Assembly: GCF_014656435.1 (NCBI RefSeq)
Contig: NZ_BNCK01000005.1
Coordinates: forward strand, 186,001-250,000
Length of the DNA: 64,000 nucleotides
From: Thalassotalea marina
Lineage (GTDB): Bacteria > Pseudomonadota > Gammaproteobacteria > Enterobacterales > Alteromonadaceae
Direction of reading: 5' to 3'
Made by a program: the position numbers and the translations under genes. This document shows, piece after piece, positions 9,623 through 18,671 of this stretch (within the stretch, counting starts at the first letter, position 1; each line of letters begins with the position of its first letter). A model generated the notes under the pieces. The model did not search any database. It had not been told where the DNA came from and saw nothing but the letters and a program-made list of their open reading frames with translations.

Positions 9623-10060
9623 GTGAAATTTATATCAAAGATTGTTTTAGTTGCTTCATTAGTGTTAGGTTTTAGCGCTAACCTAGCAGCAGAAAACATG
9701 AAAAAACTGGGTAACATGAATGTTCACTATATGGCAATAGGTGCAACATTCTTAACGCCTGAAGTTGCAAAAGCGTATGGTATAGAGCGCAGTAAATATA
9801 ATGGTTTAATTAATATTTCAGTCCTTGATAATACGCAAAAAGATACACCAGCTAAAACTGTTACTATCACTGGCACAGCGCGTAATTTGCTTGGGCGCGA
9901 AAAACCACTCAATTTCGTTGAAGTAAAAGAAGGTGACGCTATTTATTATCTAGCGCAAGTTCAATACCGTAATGAAGAAATGATCCGGTTTGACCTCACC
10001 ATAGATGATGGTAACGAAAAACAAAATCTGAAGTTTCAACAAACCTTTTACACCGATTAA
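9623..10060 (+). CDS. secreted DUF4426 family protein
   Basis: Periplasmic protein of the DUF4426 family, common in Vibrionales and Alteromonadales beside yggT and rdgB; function unknown. GTG at 9623 is taken as start because GGAGGG lies 4-5 bases before it, giving a 145-residue protein with a signal peptide ending near NLAA-EN. The mature part has the family pattern NVHYMAIGATFLTPEVAKAYGI and VTGTARNLLG-like strands, and looks like one compact beta domain. A strong terminator follows. Confidence 0.88.
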   Translation: MKFISKIVLVASLVLGFSANLAAENMKKLGNMNVHYMAIGATFLTPEVAKAYGIERSKYNGLINISVLDNTQKDTPAKTVTITGTARNLLGREKPLNFVEVKEGDAIYYLAQVQYRNEEMIRFDLTIDDGNEKQNLKFQQTFYTD

Positions 10061-10076
10061 GGTAAATGAAACGACT

Positions 10077-10106
10077 AAAAACGCCGCTATCATGCGGCGT
10101 TTTTTA
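10077..10106 (+). terminator. intrinsic terminator
   Basis: Hairpin AAAAACGCCGC / GCGGCGTTTTT with a 7-nt loop, followed by a T run, 16 bp after the DUF4426 gene stop. Ends the yggS-proC-yggT-DUF4426 transcript and separates it from rdgB. Confidence 0.9.
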
Positions 10107-10185
10107 TATCCCAAGCAGATTAACCTCCCTATCTAGATGTGATTAGGGTATGATCGCGGCCATTAATTCTTCAATAACTGTTCAC

Positions 10186-10785
10186 ATGAAAAAAATCGTT
10201 TTAGCAACCGGAAACCAAGGAAAAGTAAAAGAGCTTGCAGCTCTATTAGCCGAGCAAGAATTTGACGTTGTTGCCCAAAGTGAATTTAACGTTCCAGATG
10301 TGCCTGAAACCGGTACCACCTTTGTTGAAAACGCCATTATTAAAGCCCGTCACGCAGCAAAAGTGACCGGTTTACCCGCTATTGCAGACGATTCAGGTTT
10401 AGAAGTTGATGCGCTAAACGGTGCACCTGGTGTTTATTCTGCTCGCTTTGCAGGACCAGATGCTAGTGACGCTGACAACAATAAAAAACTGTTGGCTGAA
10501 TTAGCGGGTATCGATGCCAGTAAAAGAACAGCTAGATTTCACTGTGTTTTGGTATATATGAAACATGCTCAAGATCCTACACCTATTATTTGTCATGGGG
10601 TTTGGGAAGGCACTATTTTACAAGCACCTAGCGGCGAACACGGTTTTGGCTACGACCCATTATTTTGGCAAGAACAATTACAAAAAACCTCTGCACAATT
10701 AGAAAAATCTGAAAAGAACAAACTAAGCCATCGTGGCAAGGCACTAACGCTACTAGTTGAAAAGCTAAAACAGCAAAACGCCTAA
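10186..10785 (+). CDS. rdgB: non-canonical purine NTP pyrophosphatase (RdgB/HAM1)
   Basis: Hydrolyses dITP, XTP and related nucleotides to monophosphates and so keeps deaminated purines out of DNA and RNA. ATG at 10186 (MKKIVLATGN) fits the family start, giving 199 residues; a 12-codon upstream extension exists but is unlike the family. Motifs: ATGNQGKVKELAALL, VPETGTTFVENAIIKARHAA, ADDSGLEVDALNGAPGVYSAR, GHGFGYDPLFW-type core (here GEHGFGYDPLFW) and LSHRGKAL. It is followed by hemW, as in E. coli. Confidence 0.95.
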   Translation: MKKIVLATGNQGKVKELAALLAEQEFDVVAQSEFNVPDVPETGTTFVENAIIKARHAAKVTGLPAIADDSGLEVDALNGAPGVYSARFAGPDASDADNNKKLLAELAGIDASKRTARFHCVLVYMKHAQDPTPIICHGVWEGTILQAPSGEHGFGYDPLFWQEQLQKTSAQLEKSEKNKLSHRGKALTLLVEKLKQQNA

Positions 10786-10816
10786 ACCAAACACTAAATA
10801 GAGAATATCTGCATCC

Positions 10817-11962
10817 ATGTTATCTTTGCCACCTCTTTCACTTTATATCCATATTCCATGGTGTGTGGAAAAATGCCCCTATTGCGACTTTAATTCTCAT
10901 GCCCTTAAGCATGATATCCCTGAAGTTGAATATGTAGAGCAACTGATACAAGATTTAGACGCAGACATAAAACGTTTTAACTTGTCACAACGCCCGCTAC
11001 ATTCCATATTTATTGGCGGTGGCACGCCTAGCCTCTTTTCACCCGATGCTATTGCAAGCTTGCTCAAGCAAGTTTTATCACGCTTTGAACATAAAAAAGA
11101 CATTGAGATCACCCTAGAAGCAAATCCAGGTACAGTGGAAGCAGATAAGTTTATTGGTTTTTATCAAGCAGGTGTTTCGCGTTTGTCTATCGGCGTTCAA
11201 AGTTTTGAGTCAGATAAGCTTATAAAACTTGGTCGAATTCACGATAGCAACCAAGCAAAAAGGGCCGGCCAATTGGCTCATGAATGTGGTATTAAAACCT
11301 TCAATTTAGATTTAATGCATGGTTTACCTTCGCAGCAATTAACTCACGCGTTAGATGACTTACGCACGGCGATCACTATTGCCCCTACTCATTTATCTTG
11401 GTATCAACTCACCATTGAACCTAACACTGCTTTTTATTCTAAACCGCCAACTCTGCCAGAAGATGAAACCTTATGGCTCATTCAAGATCAAGGTTTTGAG
11501 TTACTCAACAACGCTGGATATCAACAATATGAAATTTCAGCCTTTGCTAAACCCGGTTTTGAATGTCAGCACAATCTAAATTATTGGCGCTTTGGCGACT
11601 ATTTAGGCATAGGCTGTGGCGCACACGGGAAAATAACCGACCTCGACACCCAGCAAATTATTAGAACGGTAAAAGTTAAACACCCAAAAGGTTATCTTGA
11701 TACCAATCGTGAACATTTAGATCACATTAACAGCGTTGAAAAAGACGATATTCCTTTTGAGTTTATGATGAACCAACTACGTTTAGTTGAGCCGTTTTCT
11801 ATTCAGTCTTATCAAGCATATACAGGTTTGCACCCTTCGACTGTTTTGCCTGCTTTAAAAGCGGCACAAGATAAACATTTGATGAGTAACCAAGGCGATA
11901 ATTGGCAAGTCACTAAACTTGGCCACAGATATTTAAACAATTTGCTAGAGTCGTTTTTGTAA
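10817..11962 (+). CDS. hemW: radical SAM haem chaperone HemW
   Basis: Radical SAM protein related to HemN. HemW homologues bind haem and act as chaperones rather than as coproporphyrinogen oxidase. 381 residues. The [4Fe-4S] cluster cysteines are Cys16, Cys20 and Cys23 (WCVEKCPYCDF). Then come FIGGGTPSLF, the SAM-binding ITLEANPGTVE, and GVSRLSIGVQSF. The C-terminal HemN-like domain includes the FEFMMNQLRL region. It lies 31 bp after rdgB on the same strand and ends 14 bp before the convergent unknown gene. Confidence 0.95.
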   Translation: MLSLPPLSLYIHIPWCVEKCPYCDFNSHALKHDIPEVEYVEQLIQDLDADIKRFNLSQRPLHSIFIGGGTPSLFSPDAIASLLKQVLSRFEHKKDIEITLEANPGTVEADKFIGFYQAGVSRLSIGVQSFESDKLIKLGRIHDSNQAKRAGQLAHECGIKTFNLDLMHGLPSQQLTHALDDLRTAITIAPTHLSWYQLTIEPNTAFYSKPPTLPEDETLWLIQDQGFELLNNAGYQQYEISAFAKPGFECQHNLNYWRFGDYLGIGCGAHGKITDLDTQQIIRTVKVKHPKGYLDTNREHLDHINSVEKDDIPFEFMMNQLRLVEPFSIQSYQAYTGLHPSTVLPALKAAQDKHLMSNQGDNWQVTKLGHRYLNNLLESFL

Positions 11963-11976
11963 GCGGCTATAGCATT

Positions 11977-13380
11977 TCATATTTCATCTGGGCTAGCAGG
12001 TGCATTAGGAAAGCAGGCTTTTACCCCCAAAACAAAAGCGGTTGAATCGACAGAATCAGGCATAAAGGTTTGTGTTTGTGTCAGTGATATCGTGAGCTTA
12101 TCATCAATAATGTTAATGTCAGCAGGGCTAGACATTAACATTTGCCGTCCTATAAAGGTTAACGCAATTTTCTGAGCCTGTTCAAACGCTTTTTTAATTT
12201 GCAGCGCTTTACTTGAAGTAATTTGTAAACGTACTCCAGGATGTTTGCTAATAGCCACTGAGGTTAAAAAACCATATTTTCCATTAGCGCTAAAATCAAT
12301 GTTTGGCATAGGGCTAAATTGAAACCCAGTAACATCCTTATTTTTATTAGCAATTGCTTGGGCAATTGCTACGTTCCAATACCAATATTTACCTTCGCTT
12401 TTATCAAAAGCTTGCGGTGAAAACTCCACAATAGACACACCAGTAAACGCCATGGTTGCATTAATTGTATCGTTTACATCTAGCAATTGACTGAAACACG
12501 CTTCACCATCTAATGTAATATCTAATACATTTACCAAATTGGTTTGTTCACTTAGCTCGCCATCAATCACTGCTTTACATTGGTTATTTGCCAAACATTC
12601 AAGTGTTACATTGATAGAAAAACTTCCCGCATTTGGGCTATTAAGCGACGTTAAAATATCAGAGAGCGCGGTGGCGACGGCAAATTTTGGACGAAATGTA
12701 CTGGTTGTTTGCATGCCACCATTGTCAAAGGTTGGCGTTTGTACACCGGCCAATGCTTTAGCCAGATATCCATTATGCATTGGTGAAGCATTTTTAAGCG
12801 AAACACTACGGTTAATAGCGCTTAAATAGGCAGATAATGGCAACAAAATTGCCTGACCGCTTGCTGGTGTTTGATTAAGTAAGCTATGCAAATCTTGCGC
12901 GGTTAACATCTGATGGAGTGTTGTTGAGGGCTGTGCCCAACTATTTGCAATAGTTTCTATGATTGCGTCGATTTGAATGTTGTTTTGACTCGGATATGTT
13001 TGACGCCAACAGCTAATCAGGTTCATTTGTTTTGTACTAATATCAGCATTGTATTGCGCAAATAAACTTTGATCAGCGGCGCTAAGTTGAAAACTTATTG
13101 ACGATAAAGCCTCAATAAAAATATTGGTAAACGGCGCGTGCAACTCAATGCTCGTGCCATTAAATGAACACGACGAGCAGATCCATTGATAAGTTTTATC
13201 ATTAAACAACAAGGTACTGGGGTTAGAGTAATAATAAGGAAAGCCCCCTAACCCATTATCTTGATATGGCATAAACTGGACAAAGCCGGCTGATTCAGTA
13301 CTTGTTCGAGCAACCTTTTGTTGCTTTTTTGATAACGCAGCAGACGCTTTCGCGGCTAGCTTTTTGGCAATTTGCTCCAT
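11977..13380 (-). CDS. large protein of unknown function, paralogue of the next gene (copy A)
   Basis: I do not recognise this 467-residue family. It is clearly homologous to the gene at 13439-14863. Shared blocks include FPYYY near residue 47, FN-KTY-WI, PFTN-FI-AL, N-TPASGQ, a SLKNA block, and the longest one near residues 345-365 (NKDV-GFQF-P-PNIDFS-NG). There is no signal peptide or transmembrane helix; the first 30 residues are Lys/Ala/Gln-rich and helical. The N-terminal half looks alpha-helical, the C-terminal half beta-rich. The start has no Shine-Dalgarno sequence and lies directly after a hairpin with a T run. A Cys pair (CSSC) near residue 70 is absent from copy B. Probably cytosolic, or exported without a Sec signal. 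Confidence 0.85.
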   Translation of the reverse strand: MEQIAKKLAAKASAALSKKQQKVARTSTESAGFVQFMPYQDNGLGGFPYYYSNPSTLLFNDKTYQWICSSCSFNGTSIELHAPFTNIFIEALSSISFQLSAADQSLFAQYNADISTKQMNLISCWRQTYPSQNNIQIDAIIETIANSWAQPSTTLHQMLTAQDLHSLLNQTPASGQAILLPLSAYLSAINRSVSLKNASPMHNGYLAKALAGVQTPTFDNGGMQTTSTFRPKFAVATALSDILTSLNSPNAGSFSINVTLECLANNQCKAVIDGELSEQTNLVNVLDITLDGEACFSQLLDVNDTINATMAFTGVSIVEFSPQAFDKSEGKYWYWNVAIAQAIANKNKDVTGFQFSPMPNIDFSANGKYGFLTSVAISKHPGVRLQITSSKALQIKKAFEQAQKIALTFIGRQMLMSSPADINIIDDKLTISLTQTQTFMPDSVDSTAFVLGVKACFPNAPASPDEI

Positions 13381-13384
13381 AAAG

Positions 13385-13421
13385 AAAAAATACCGCTATC
13401 GCAGAAATCGATAACGGTATT
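13385..13421 (-). terminator. intrinsic terminator or attenuator between the two paralogues
   Basis: Reading on the minus strand, a 13-bp stem (AATACCGTTATCG with CGATAGCGGTATT, one G-T pair) with a 7-nt loop is followed by TTTTTTC. It begins 18 bases after the stop of copy B, and its T run ends only a few bases before the ATG of copy A. It can stop the copy B transcript, and any read-through would carry the hairpin in the copy A leader. Confidence 0.88.
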
Positions 13422-13438
13422 CACCTGACAAAGAAAAA

Positions 13439-14863
13439 TTAATCTTCAAGACCTGCAAGCGGATAAACCGTTTGCACGCCCAATACCCAACCTACAGAAT
13501 CAGTAGCTGCACCAGCAACTAACTCTTTGGGTGGTTCAAGTGTGATAGTCACTGTCGAATTTGACTGATCCACTTGTACACTATTTGAATAAGATGATTC
13601 TTTACCTCCAATACCCAAAGGTATACCTAAAAAGCTAATACCTGTTGATGCAGACTGTTCAAAGGTTTTTTGGATACGTTGGTAGTCGGCACTTTTCACC
13701 GTGATTTTAACCGTAGGATAGTTACTAATTGCGGCACCTTGAGTAAAACTGAATGGGCCGTTAGAAGAAAAATCGATATTAGGGTCTGGATGGAATTGGA
13801 ATCCACTCACGTCCTTATTACGGTTTTGAATCGCGTCTTGAATTGGCTGAGTCCAATACCAATTTTTTCGTGTTGCCTGATCATAAGCCACAGGGCCATA
13901 TTGCACTAAAGTGACACCAGGGAACGATAACTCAACCGTTGTTTCATTCTGGCTAGTTGCCACATCACTTTGAAAATAACTAGCATTGCCGCCAACATTA
14001 ACTGATAAGAAACCAAGTACAGGGAAGCTAGCAGAAGCACCACCAGATACTTTAACCTGAAATTCGTTTTGTGAAGAGCGATCAACTGTCATGCTCAGTT
14101 TTACCGCTTGGTTTTCATTTTTCAGGCTATTTTGAATACTCGATAAGCTGGTCGCTACTTGATATGCCGGATGATATTGTGTTGTGCTGTCGTTAAGTAA
14201 CATACCTCCGTTGTTTTCTGCAGAAAATTGAGCTGCTCTCAACGCTGCTGATAAATAACCAGTATTCATGGTTACTGCATTTTTCAGCGAAAGAACACTA
14301 GATAAAGCGTTTAAGTAATTAACAAACACTGGTACTACAGATTGGCCACTTGCTGGTGTGTTGTTAAGCGTTTGATTTAAATTAATCGACTCTTGAATAT
14401 CCATTAATGTTGTCGGTGGGTTAGCCCACTTGGTGGTGATTTCACTGACGATGTTATCTAGAGGTTGGCCGTCTCCCGCAGGAAACGTACCAAATGCTGA
14501 ACGCCAAGCCGTCAACACCGCGGTTTTTTGATCAACAGCGTTAGCATCAGCTTGATTTAACCTTTCTTGGTCGTCCGTTGACAACGAATAGCTAATCGCA
14601 CTAAGTGCTTTAATAAATTGATTGGTAAATGGTTGTCCTAACTGAACAGGATGGGTATTGGCTTTTAAACTAGCATCTATCCAGTTATAGGTTTTTGCAT
14701 TAAAAACAAGATTATTTGGGTCCTCGTAATAATAGGGAAAATTGCCTAAAGCATTTGTGTTAAAACTTTCCAGCGGAACACTACCAGTTGCTGAAGACAA
14801 GATGTCATTAGCCTGCTGTCTTAGCGCATCAATAATCACGCTAGCAGAAGTTGAATTACTCAT
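13439..14863 (-). CDS. large protein of unknown function, paralogue of the previous gene (copy B)
   Basis: 474-residue partner of copy A and upstream of it on the same strand. The ATG at 14863 has AAGGA 7-8 bases before it. Shared blocks keep nearly the same spacing: the NKDV block is at residue 349 here and 347 in copy A. No signal peptide or membrane helix is seen. A Gly/Ser/Val-rich stretch near residues 270-290 (VKVSGGASASFPVLGFLSV) and a Gly-rich stretch near 420-430 (FLGIPLGIGGK) are much weaker in copy A and could be membrane-active or strand-forming. Both proteins end with VLGV-x3-P close to the C-terminus. Function unknown. Confidence 0.88.
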   Translation of the reverse strand: MSNSTSASVIIDALRQQANDILSSATGSVPLESFNTNALGNFPYYYEDPNNLVFNAKTYNWIDASLKANTHPVQLGQPFTNQFIKALSAISYSLSTDDQERLNQADANAVDQKTAVLTAWRSAFGTFPAGDGQPLDNIVSEITTKWANPPTTLMDIQESINLNQTLNNTPASGQSVVPVFVNYLNALSSVLSLKNAVTMNTGYLSAALRAAQFSAENNGGMLLNDSTTQYHPAYQVATSLSSIQNSLKNENQAVKLSMTVDRSSQNEFQVKVSGGASASFPVLGFLSVNVGGNASYFQSDVATSQNETTVELSFPGVTLVQYGPVAYDQATRKNWYWTQPIQDAIQNRNKDVSGFQFHPDPNIDFSSNGPFSFTQGAAISNYPTVKITVKSADYQRIQKTFEQSASTGISFLGIPLGIGGKESSYSNSVQVDQSNSTVTITLEPPKELVAGAATDSVGWVLGVQTVYPLAGLED

Positions 14864-15239
14864 TTTCGTTTCCTTGTAAGATAAACTATTAAACGCGATG
14901 TAAAATCATCGAACTCTTACTACTCAACTACATGAACAACCTAGTGCTGATTTGCACTTGGGGAGAGTTAGAGGGACAAAAAGCGGATGGACAACTAGAA
15001 CAGAATACCCCCATCCTTGGGCTTAACTCTACAGGCATTAAAGTTAGTTGAAGTTAGAATGAATGCAACTAGCGAAGCGGCGTTTTTGTCGATAAATTTT
15101 TAATTTTTCTCTACTAGCGATGCAAGGAGTTGTTTATCAAAAGAATTTAAATAACAAATAAAATCAAAAAATTTTTTGTTCCCATTAATTGGTTTCTCGT
15201 TAAAATAGCCCACCTATTTTCACCACCACATTGCTTTTT
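14864..15239. other. gene-free region between copy B and tadA
   Basis: 376 bases without a convincing gene. It must hold the divergent promoters of copy B and tadA. Near the middle is a nested inverted repeat (14964-15030, listed separately). The tadA-proximal part is very AT-rich with A and T runs (about 15095-15200). I see no terminator, tRNA or known riboswitch. Confidence 0.6.
14964..15030. repeat. nested inverted repeat upstream of copy B
   Basis: Outer arms AGAGTTA (14964-14970) and TAACTCT (15024-15030); inner arms GGATGG (14985-14990) and CCATCC (15011-15016), with AAGC/GCTT between them competing for one base. The 20-nt central loop is unpaired. It sits about 100 bases upstream of copy B. 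It may be an operator or leader structure, or chance. Confidence 0.4.
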
Positions 15240-15767
15240 ATGAACGACTCAATCAACTCTAATTTGCTTACTGATGAATATTATATGCAGCACGCAATGT
15301 CGTTAGCCCATAAAGCACAAGCAATAGGCGAAATTCCGGTAGGTGCAGTTGTTGTTGCTAATGGTGAAATAATAGGCGAAGGCTACAACCAATCAATTAC
15401 CTTAAATGACCCTTCTGCACACGCTGAAATGCTTGCCATTCGCCAAGCTGGTAAAGTGTTAAATAACTATCGAATGCTCGAATGTACCTTGTACGTGACA
15501 TTAGAGCCCTGTCCTATGTGTGCAGGATTACTCGTACACAGTAGAATTAACCGCTTGGTTTTTGCCGCTAGTGATGAAAAAACCGGTAGCGCAGGCAGCG
15601 TGTTTAACCTAGTAAACCATGAACAACTTAACCACCAAGTAGAGGTTACTCGCGGTGTACTAGCCAATGAGTGCAGTGATATGCTGTCGAGCTTTTTCAA
15701 ACAACGCAGAAAAGAAATAAAAGCTGCCAAACTCGCCAAACGTCAACAAAATCAAACTGAAGAATAA
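15240..15767 (+). CDS. tadA: tRNA-specific adenosine deaminase TadA
   Basis: Deaminates A34 to inosine in tRNA-Arg(ACG). I start it at ATG 15240 (175 residues); a TTG three codons earlier is possible. Zinc and catalytic residues are visible: His61 and Glu63 in SAHAEM, Cys91 and Cys94 in LEPCPMCAG. The C-terminal helix with FFKQRRKEIKAAKLA is typical. It is followed 58 bp later by the photolyase genes on the same strand with no clear terminator between, so some co-transcription is possible. Confidence 0.96.
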   Translation: MNDSINSNLLTDEYYMQHAMSLAHKAQAIGEIPVGAVVVANGEIIGEGYNQSITLNDPSAHAEMLAIRQAGKVLNNYRMLECTLYVTLEPCPMCAGLLVHSRINRLVFAASDEKTGSAGSVFNLVNHEQLNHQVEVTRGVLANECSDMLSSFFKQRRKEIKAAKLAKRQQNQTEE

Positions 15768-15825
15768 TCTTAATCCCCCTTAGTCTCGTATTAGTATTTA
15801 AACCTGCTAAACGAGATTAAGCTAG

Positions 15826-17214
15826 TTGGCTGATCAACATAAAAACTATTCAAAAGGCATTTATTGCTTTACCGATGATTTAAGATTTCAAGACAATATT
15901 GCCTTGGCCAACACTATTGCACAGTGTGATGAAATCGCTTTCATTTATATACTCGATCCCCGTTGGTTTCAAAAAACCAACTACCAGCACACATGGATAG
16001 GCCAAGCTAAATGGCAGTTTATTAAACAGTCTCTTAGTTGTTTAAATCAGCAACTGGCTGAGCATGGTCATCAATTAACCTTGCTCCATGGCAACGTTGA
16101 ACACGTACTCTGTGAGCTAATTCGCGAAAATAACGTAAACTTTGTTGGCTTTGCAACACTAGTTGGCAGTAATGAACAAGTGTTATGGGCTGAACTTGCA
16201 ACAAAATGTGCTGATACGCATTTTGCTTCTGCAAATAATAGCATTATGTATTTGGGTGAGCGATTAAACTTAAAGCACGAATACCTTACCAGTTTTTCCC
16301 GTTTTAGGCGTTTTGTCGAAAAACAGCAAATCAAGATAGAACAACCAAGAAAGATCCACCTTGATGCATTACCCAGTAGACTGACACTTCAAAATCAACC
16401 GTCATTTAGTAAAGCGCTAACAGCACTCCCCTATTTCATTTCTGGCGATGTACAGGACGTTCAAACGCATGATTCTTTTTTCGGAGGAGAAAAAAGCGCT
16501 GTACAGCACTGTAAACAATATTTTGCTTCATCCGCTGCGTCTAATTATAAAACAACACGTAATGCGCTAGACGGTTGGCAAAACTCAACAAAATTCAGCC
16601 CTTATTTAGCCAATGGTAATGTGTCTGCAAGGCAAATTATGCAATGGCTTAAGCAATTTGAACTAGCGCATGGCGCGAGTGAATCAACCTATTGGATTTA
16701 CTTTGAACTACTGTGGCGTGAATATTTCCATCATTTAGCGAACTCGCTAGGTAATACACTTTACCGATTTTCTGGCTTAGCCCCCTGCGCGCCCAGCACC
16801 AGCTTTTATGCAGAACGGTTTAATAAATGGTGCAATGGTAACACCCCTTACCCCATAGTTAATGCCTGTATGAAGCAACTTAACCAAACGGGTTTTATGT
16901 CAAACCGCGGCAGACAACTTGTTGCCAGCTACCTAGTGAATGAGCTGGGTATTGATTGGCGTTATGGCGCCGCTTATTTCCAGCAGCAACTGATCGATCA
17001 TGATATTGCCAGCAATTGGGGCAACTGGCAGTACATTGCGGGCGTAGGCGTCGATCCCAGAGGCGGCCGACATTTTAACTTGCAAAAACAAACCTCACTT
17101 TACGACCCTGAACACACCTTTATCAACAAATGGCATGGGCAATTATGTGACGCAAGACTCGACTCAACAGACATGGTCGATTGGCCTATTGATTGGTCAA
17201 AGAAGGAAGATTAA
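15826..17214 (+). CDS. cryptochrome DASH / photolyase family protein
   Basis: FAD flavoprotein of the DASH cryptochrome group, which repair cyclobutane dimers mainly in single-stranded DNA and may have signalling roles. 462 residues. The N-terminal Rossmann-like antenna domain starts GIYCFTDDLRFQDN. The FAD domain contains WREYFHHLA, NACMKQLNQTGFMSNRGRQ and the DASH-type stretch SNWGNWQYIAGVGVDPRG followed by GRHFNLQKQ. The start must be TTG 15826 or later, because a TAG codon lies directly upstream in frame. The next gene starts 2 bp after its stop, so this is the first gene of a light-repair operon. Confidence 0.93.
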   Translation: MADQHKNYSKGIYCFTDDLRFQDNIALANTIAQCDEIAFIYILDPRWFQKTNYQHTWIGQAKWQFIKQSLSCLNQQLAEHGHQLTLLHGNVEHVLCELIRENNVNFVGFATLVGSNEQVLWAELATKCADTHFASANNSIMYLGERLNLKHEYLTSFSRFRRFVEKQQIKIEQPRKIHLDALPSRLTLQNQPSFSKALTALPYFISGDVQDVQTHDSFFGGEKSAVQHCKQYFASSAASNYKTTRNALDGWQNSTKFSPYLANGNVSARQIMQWLKQFELAHGASESTYWIYFELLWREYFHHLANSLGNTLYRFSGLAPCAPSTSFYAERFNKWCNGNTPYPIVNACMKQLNQTGFMSNRGRQLVASYLVNELGIDWRYGAAYFQQQLIDHDIASNWGNWQYIAGVGVDPRGGRHFNLQKQTSLYDPEHTFINKWHGQLCDARLDSTDMVDWPIDWSKKED

Positions 17215-17216
17215 AC

Positions 17217-18671
17217 ATGGCAATCAACCTTGTTTGGCCAAAACGTGATCTGCGCCAGCAAGATCATAAGCCACTCTTAGAGGCCTCTAAGAGTGGGCAC
17301 CCGGTATTGTTAGTCTATAACTTTGAGCCAATGTTGTTTGAAGATCAGCACTTCAGTGACCGACACTGGCGTTTTGTATGGCAGTCTTTAATAGACATTA
17401 AAAGCAAGATACCTCAAGGTGCCTTACATATAGTTTCTAAGGACGCTAAACAAGCTTTCAATGATATCCACCAAAAGTGGCATATAAATGCTTTATATTC
17501 CTATCAGGAAATAGGATTAAACAATACATTTAAAAGAGACATTGCCATTCAAAATTGGTGCCTAAAACGAGGTATTCAATGGACCGAATATCCAATCGGT
17601 GCGGTGATCAGAGCATTAAACTCGCGGCAAAATTGGGATACTCATTGGCAACAGGTAATGCGCTCATCACAAGACAATTTAAACCTAAGCCAAATTAACT
17701 GGGGACAAATTGGAACAACTGAATTATCAACTTTCTTAGTTAATAAATTAAATGAGCAATACAGCACCTTTCAACAAGGCGGTGAAAGTATGACGCATAA
17801 AGTTCTTGACTCATTTTTTCAACAAAGGGGAAAAAGCTATGCTTTTTCTCTTTCCAGCCCGTCACTTAGTGTTGAACATTGCAGTCGCCTTTCAGCTTAC
17901 TTAGCCTGGGGCAACATTAGCCTTAAACAAGTCTATCAAAAGCTATTGTCTTACTGGCATAAACCTAGTTGGCGAAGATCGCTGGTCGCCTTTAGTTCGC
18001 GATTACATTGGCATTGTCATTTTATTCAAAAGTTTGAAAGTGAATGCCAAATGGAGTTTTACTGCATTAACAAAGGGTATGAAGCATTACCTAGAGTAAC
18101 CGGTGATGAAGCCTTTGAAAAACTTCAAGCGTGGAAAACAGGTCAAACAGGTATTCCCATGGTAGACGCATGCATGCGCTCTCTTATTAACACCGGATAT
18201 TTAAATTTTCGCATGCGCGCTATGTTAGTGAGCTTTTTAACTCACCATCTAGCGTTAGATTGGCGTTTAGGTGTTAAACATTTAGCAAGCGTCTTTTTAG
18301 ATTTTGAGCCTGGAATTCATTACAGCCAGTTTCAAATGCAAGCCAGCGTCACTGGCATTAACACCATCAGAATTTACAATCCGATAAAACAAGGTGAGGA
18401 AAAGGATCCTGATGGTGAATTTATTAAAACATGGCTACCTGAACTCAATGAATTGCCAGCACCATTTTTTCACACACCGTGGGAAATGACTCCTATGGAA
18501 CAGCTTATGTACAACGTTGAACTTGGTAGCGACTACCCAATGCAGATCGTCGATATAAAACAAAGCTACAAAGCCGCACAATCGTTACTTTGGCAATGGA
18601 AAAGTAAACCACAAGTAAAAATAGAAGCACAACGCATTTTAGCCAAACATGTTAGGCCGAGTACAAGCTAA
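17217..18671 (+). CDS. photolyase/cryptochrome family flavoprotein
   Basis: Second photolyase-superfamily member of the operon, 484 residues from the ATG at 17217 (GAAGGA lies upstream). The antenna domain opens [18 protein letters not shown]. The FAD domain has [34 protein letters not shown] and [19 protein letters not shown], the arrangement seen in class I-like photolyases. However the stretch before RIYNP reads [17 protein letters not shown], not the NNGGWQW of E. coli PhrB, so this belongs to a divergent subfamily and CPD repair is not certain. Its stop overlaps the ATG of the DUF2256 gene by one base. Confidence 0.9.
   Translation: MAINLVWPKRDLRQQDHKPLLEASKSGHPVLLVYNFEPMLFEDQHFSDRHWRFVWQSLIDIKSKIPQGALHIVSKDAKQAFNDIHQKWHINALYSYQEIGLNNTFKRDIAIQNWCLKRGIQWTEYPIGAVIRALNSRQNWDTHWQQVMRSSQDNLNLSQINWGQIGTTELSTFLVNKLNEQYSTFQQGGESMTHKVLDSFFQQRGKSYAFSLSSPSLSVEHCSRLSAYLAWGNISLKQVYQKLLSYWHKPSWRRSLVAFSSRLHWHCHFIQKFESECQMEFYCINKGYEALPRVTGDEAFEKLQAWKTGQTGIPMVDACMRSLINTGYLNFRMRAMLVSFLTHHLALDWRLGVKHLASVFLDFEPGIHYSQFQMQASVTGINTIRIYNPIKQGEEKDPDGEFIKTWLPELNELPAPFFHTPWEMTPMEQLMYNVELGSDYPMQIVDIKQSYKAAQSLLWQWKSKPQVKIEAQRILAKHVRPSTS

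Noticed and set aside
15784-15816. Inverted repeat TCTCGT / ACGAGA between tadA and the DASH cryptochrome gene
   Set aside because: Six-bp arms with a 21-base loop and no T run; not a convincing terminator or operator.
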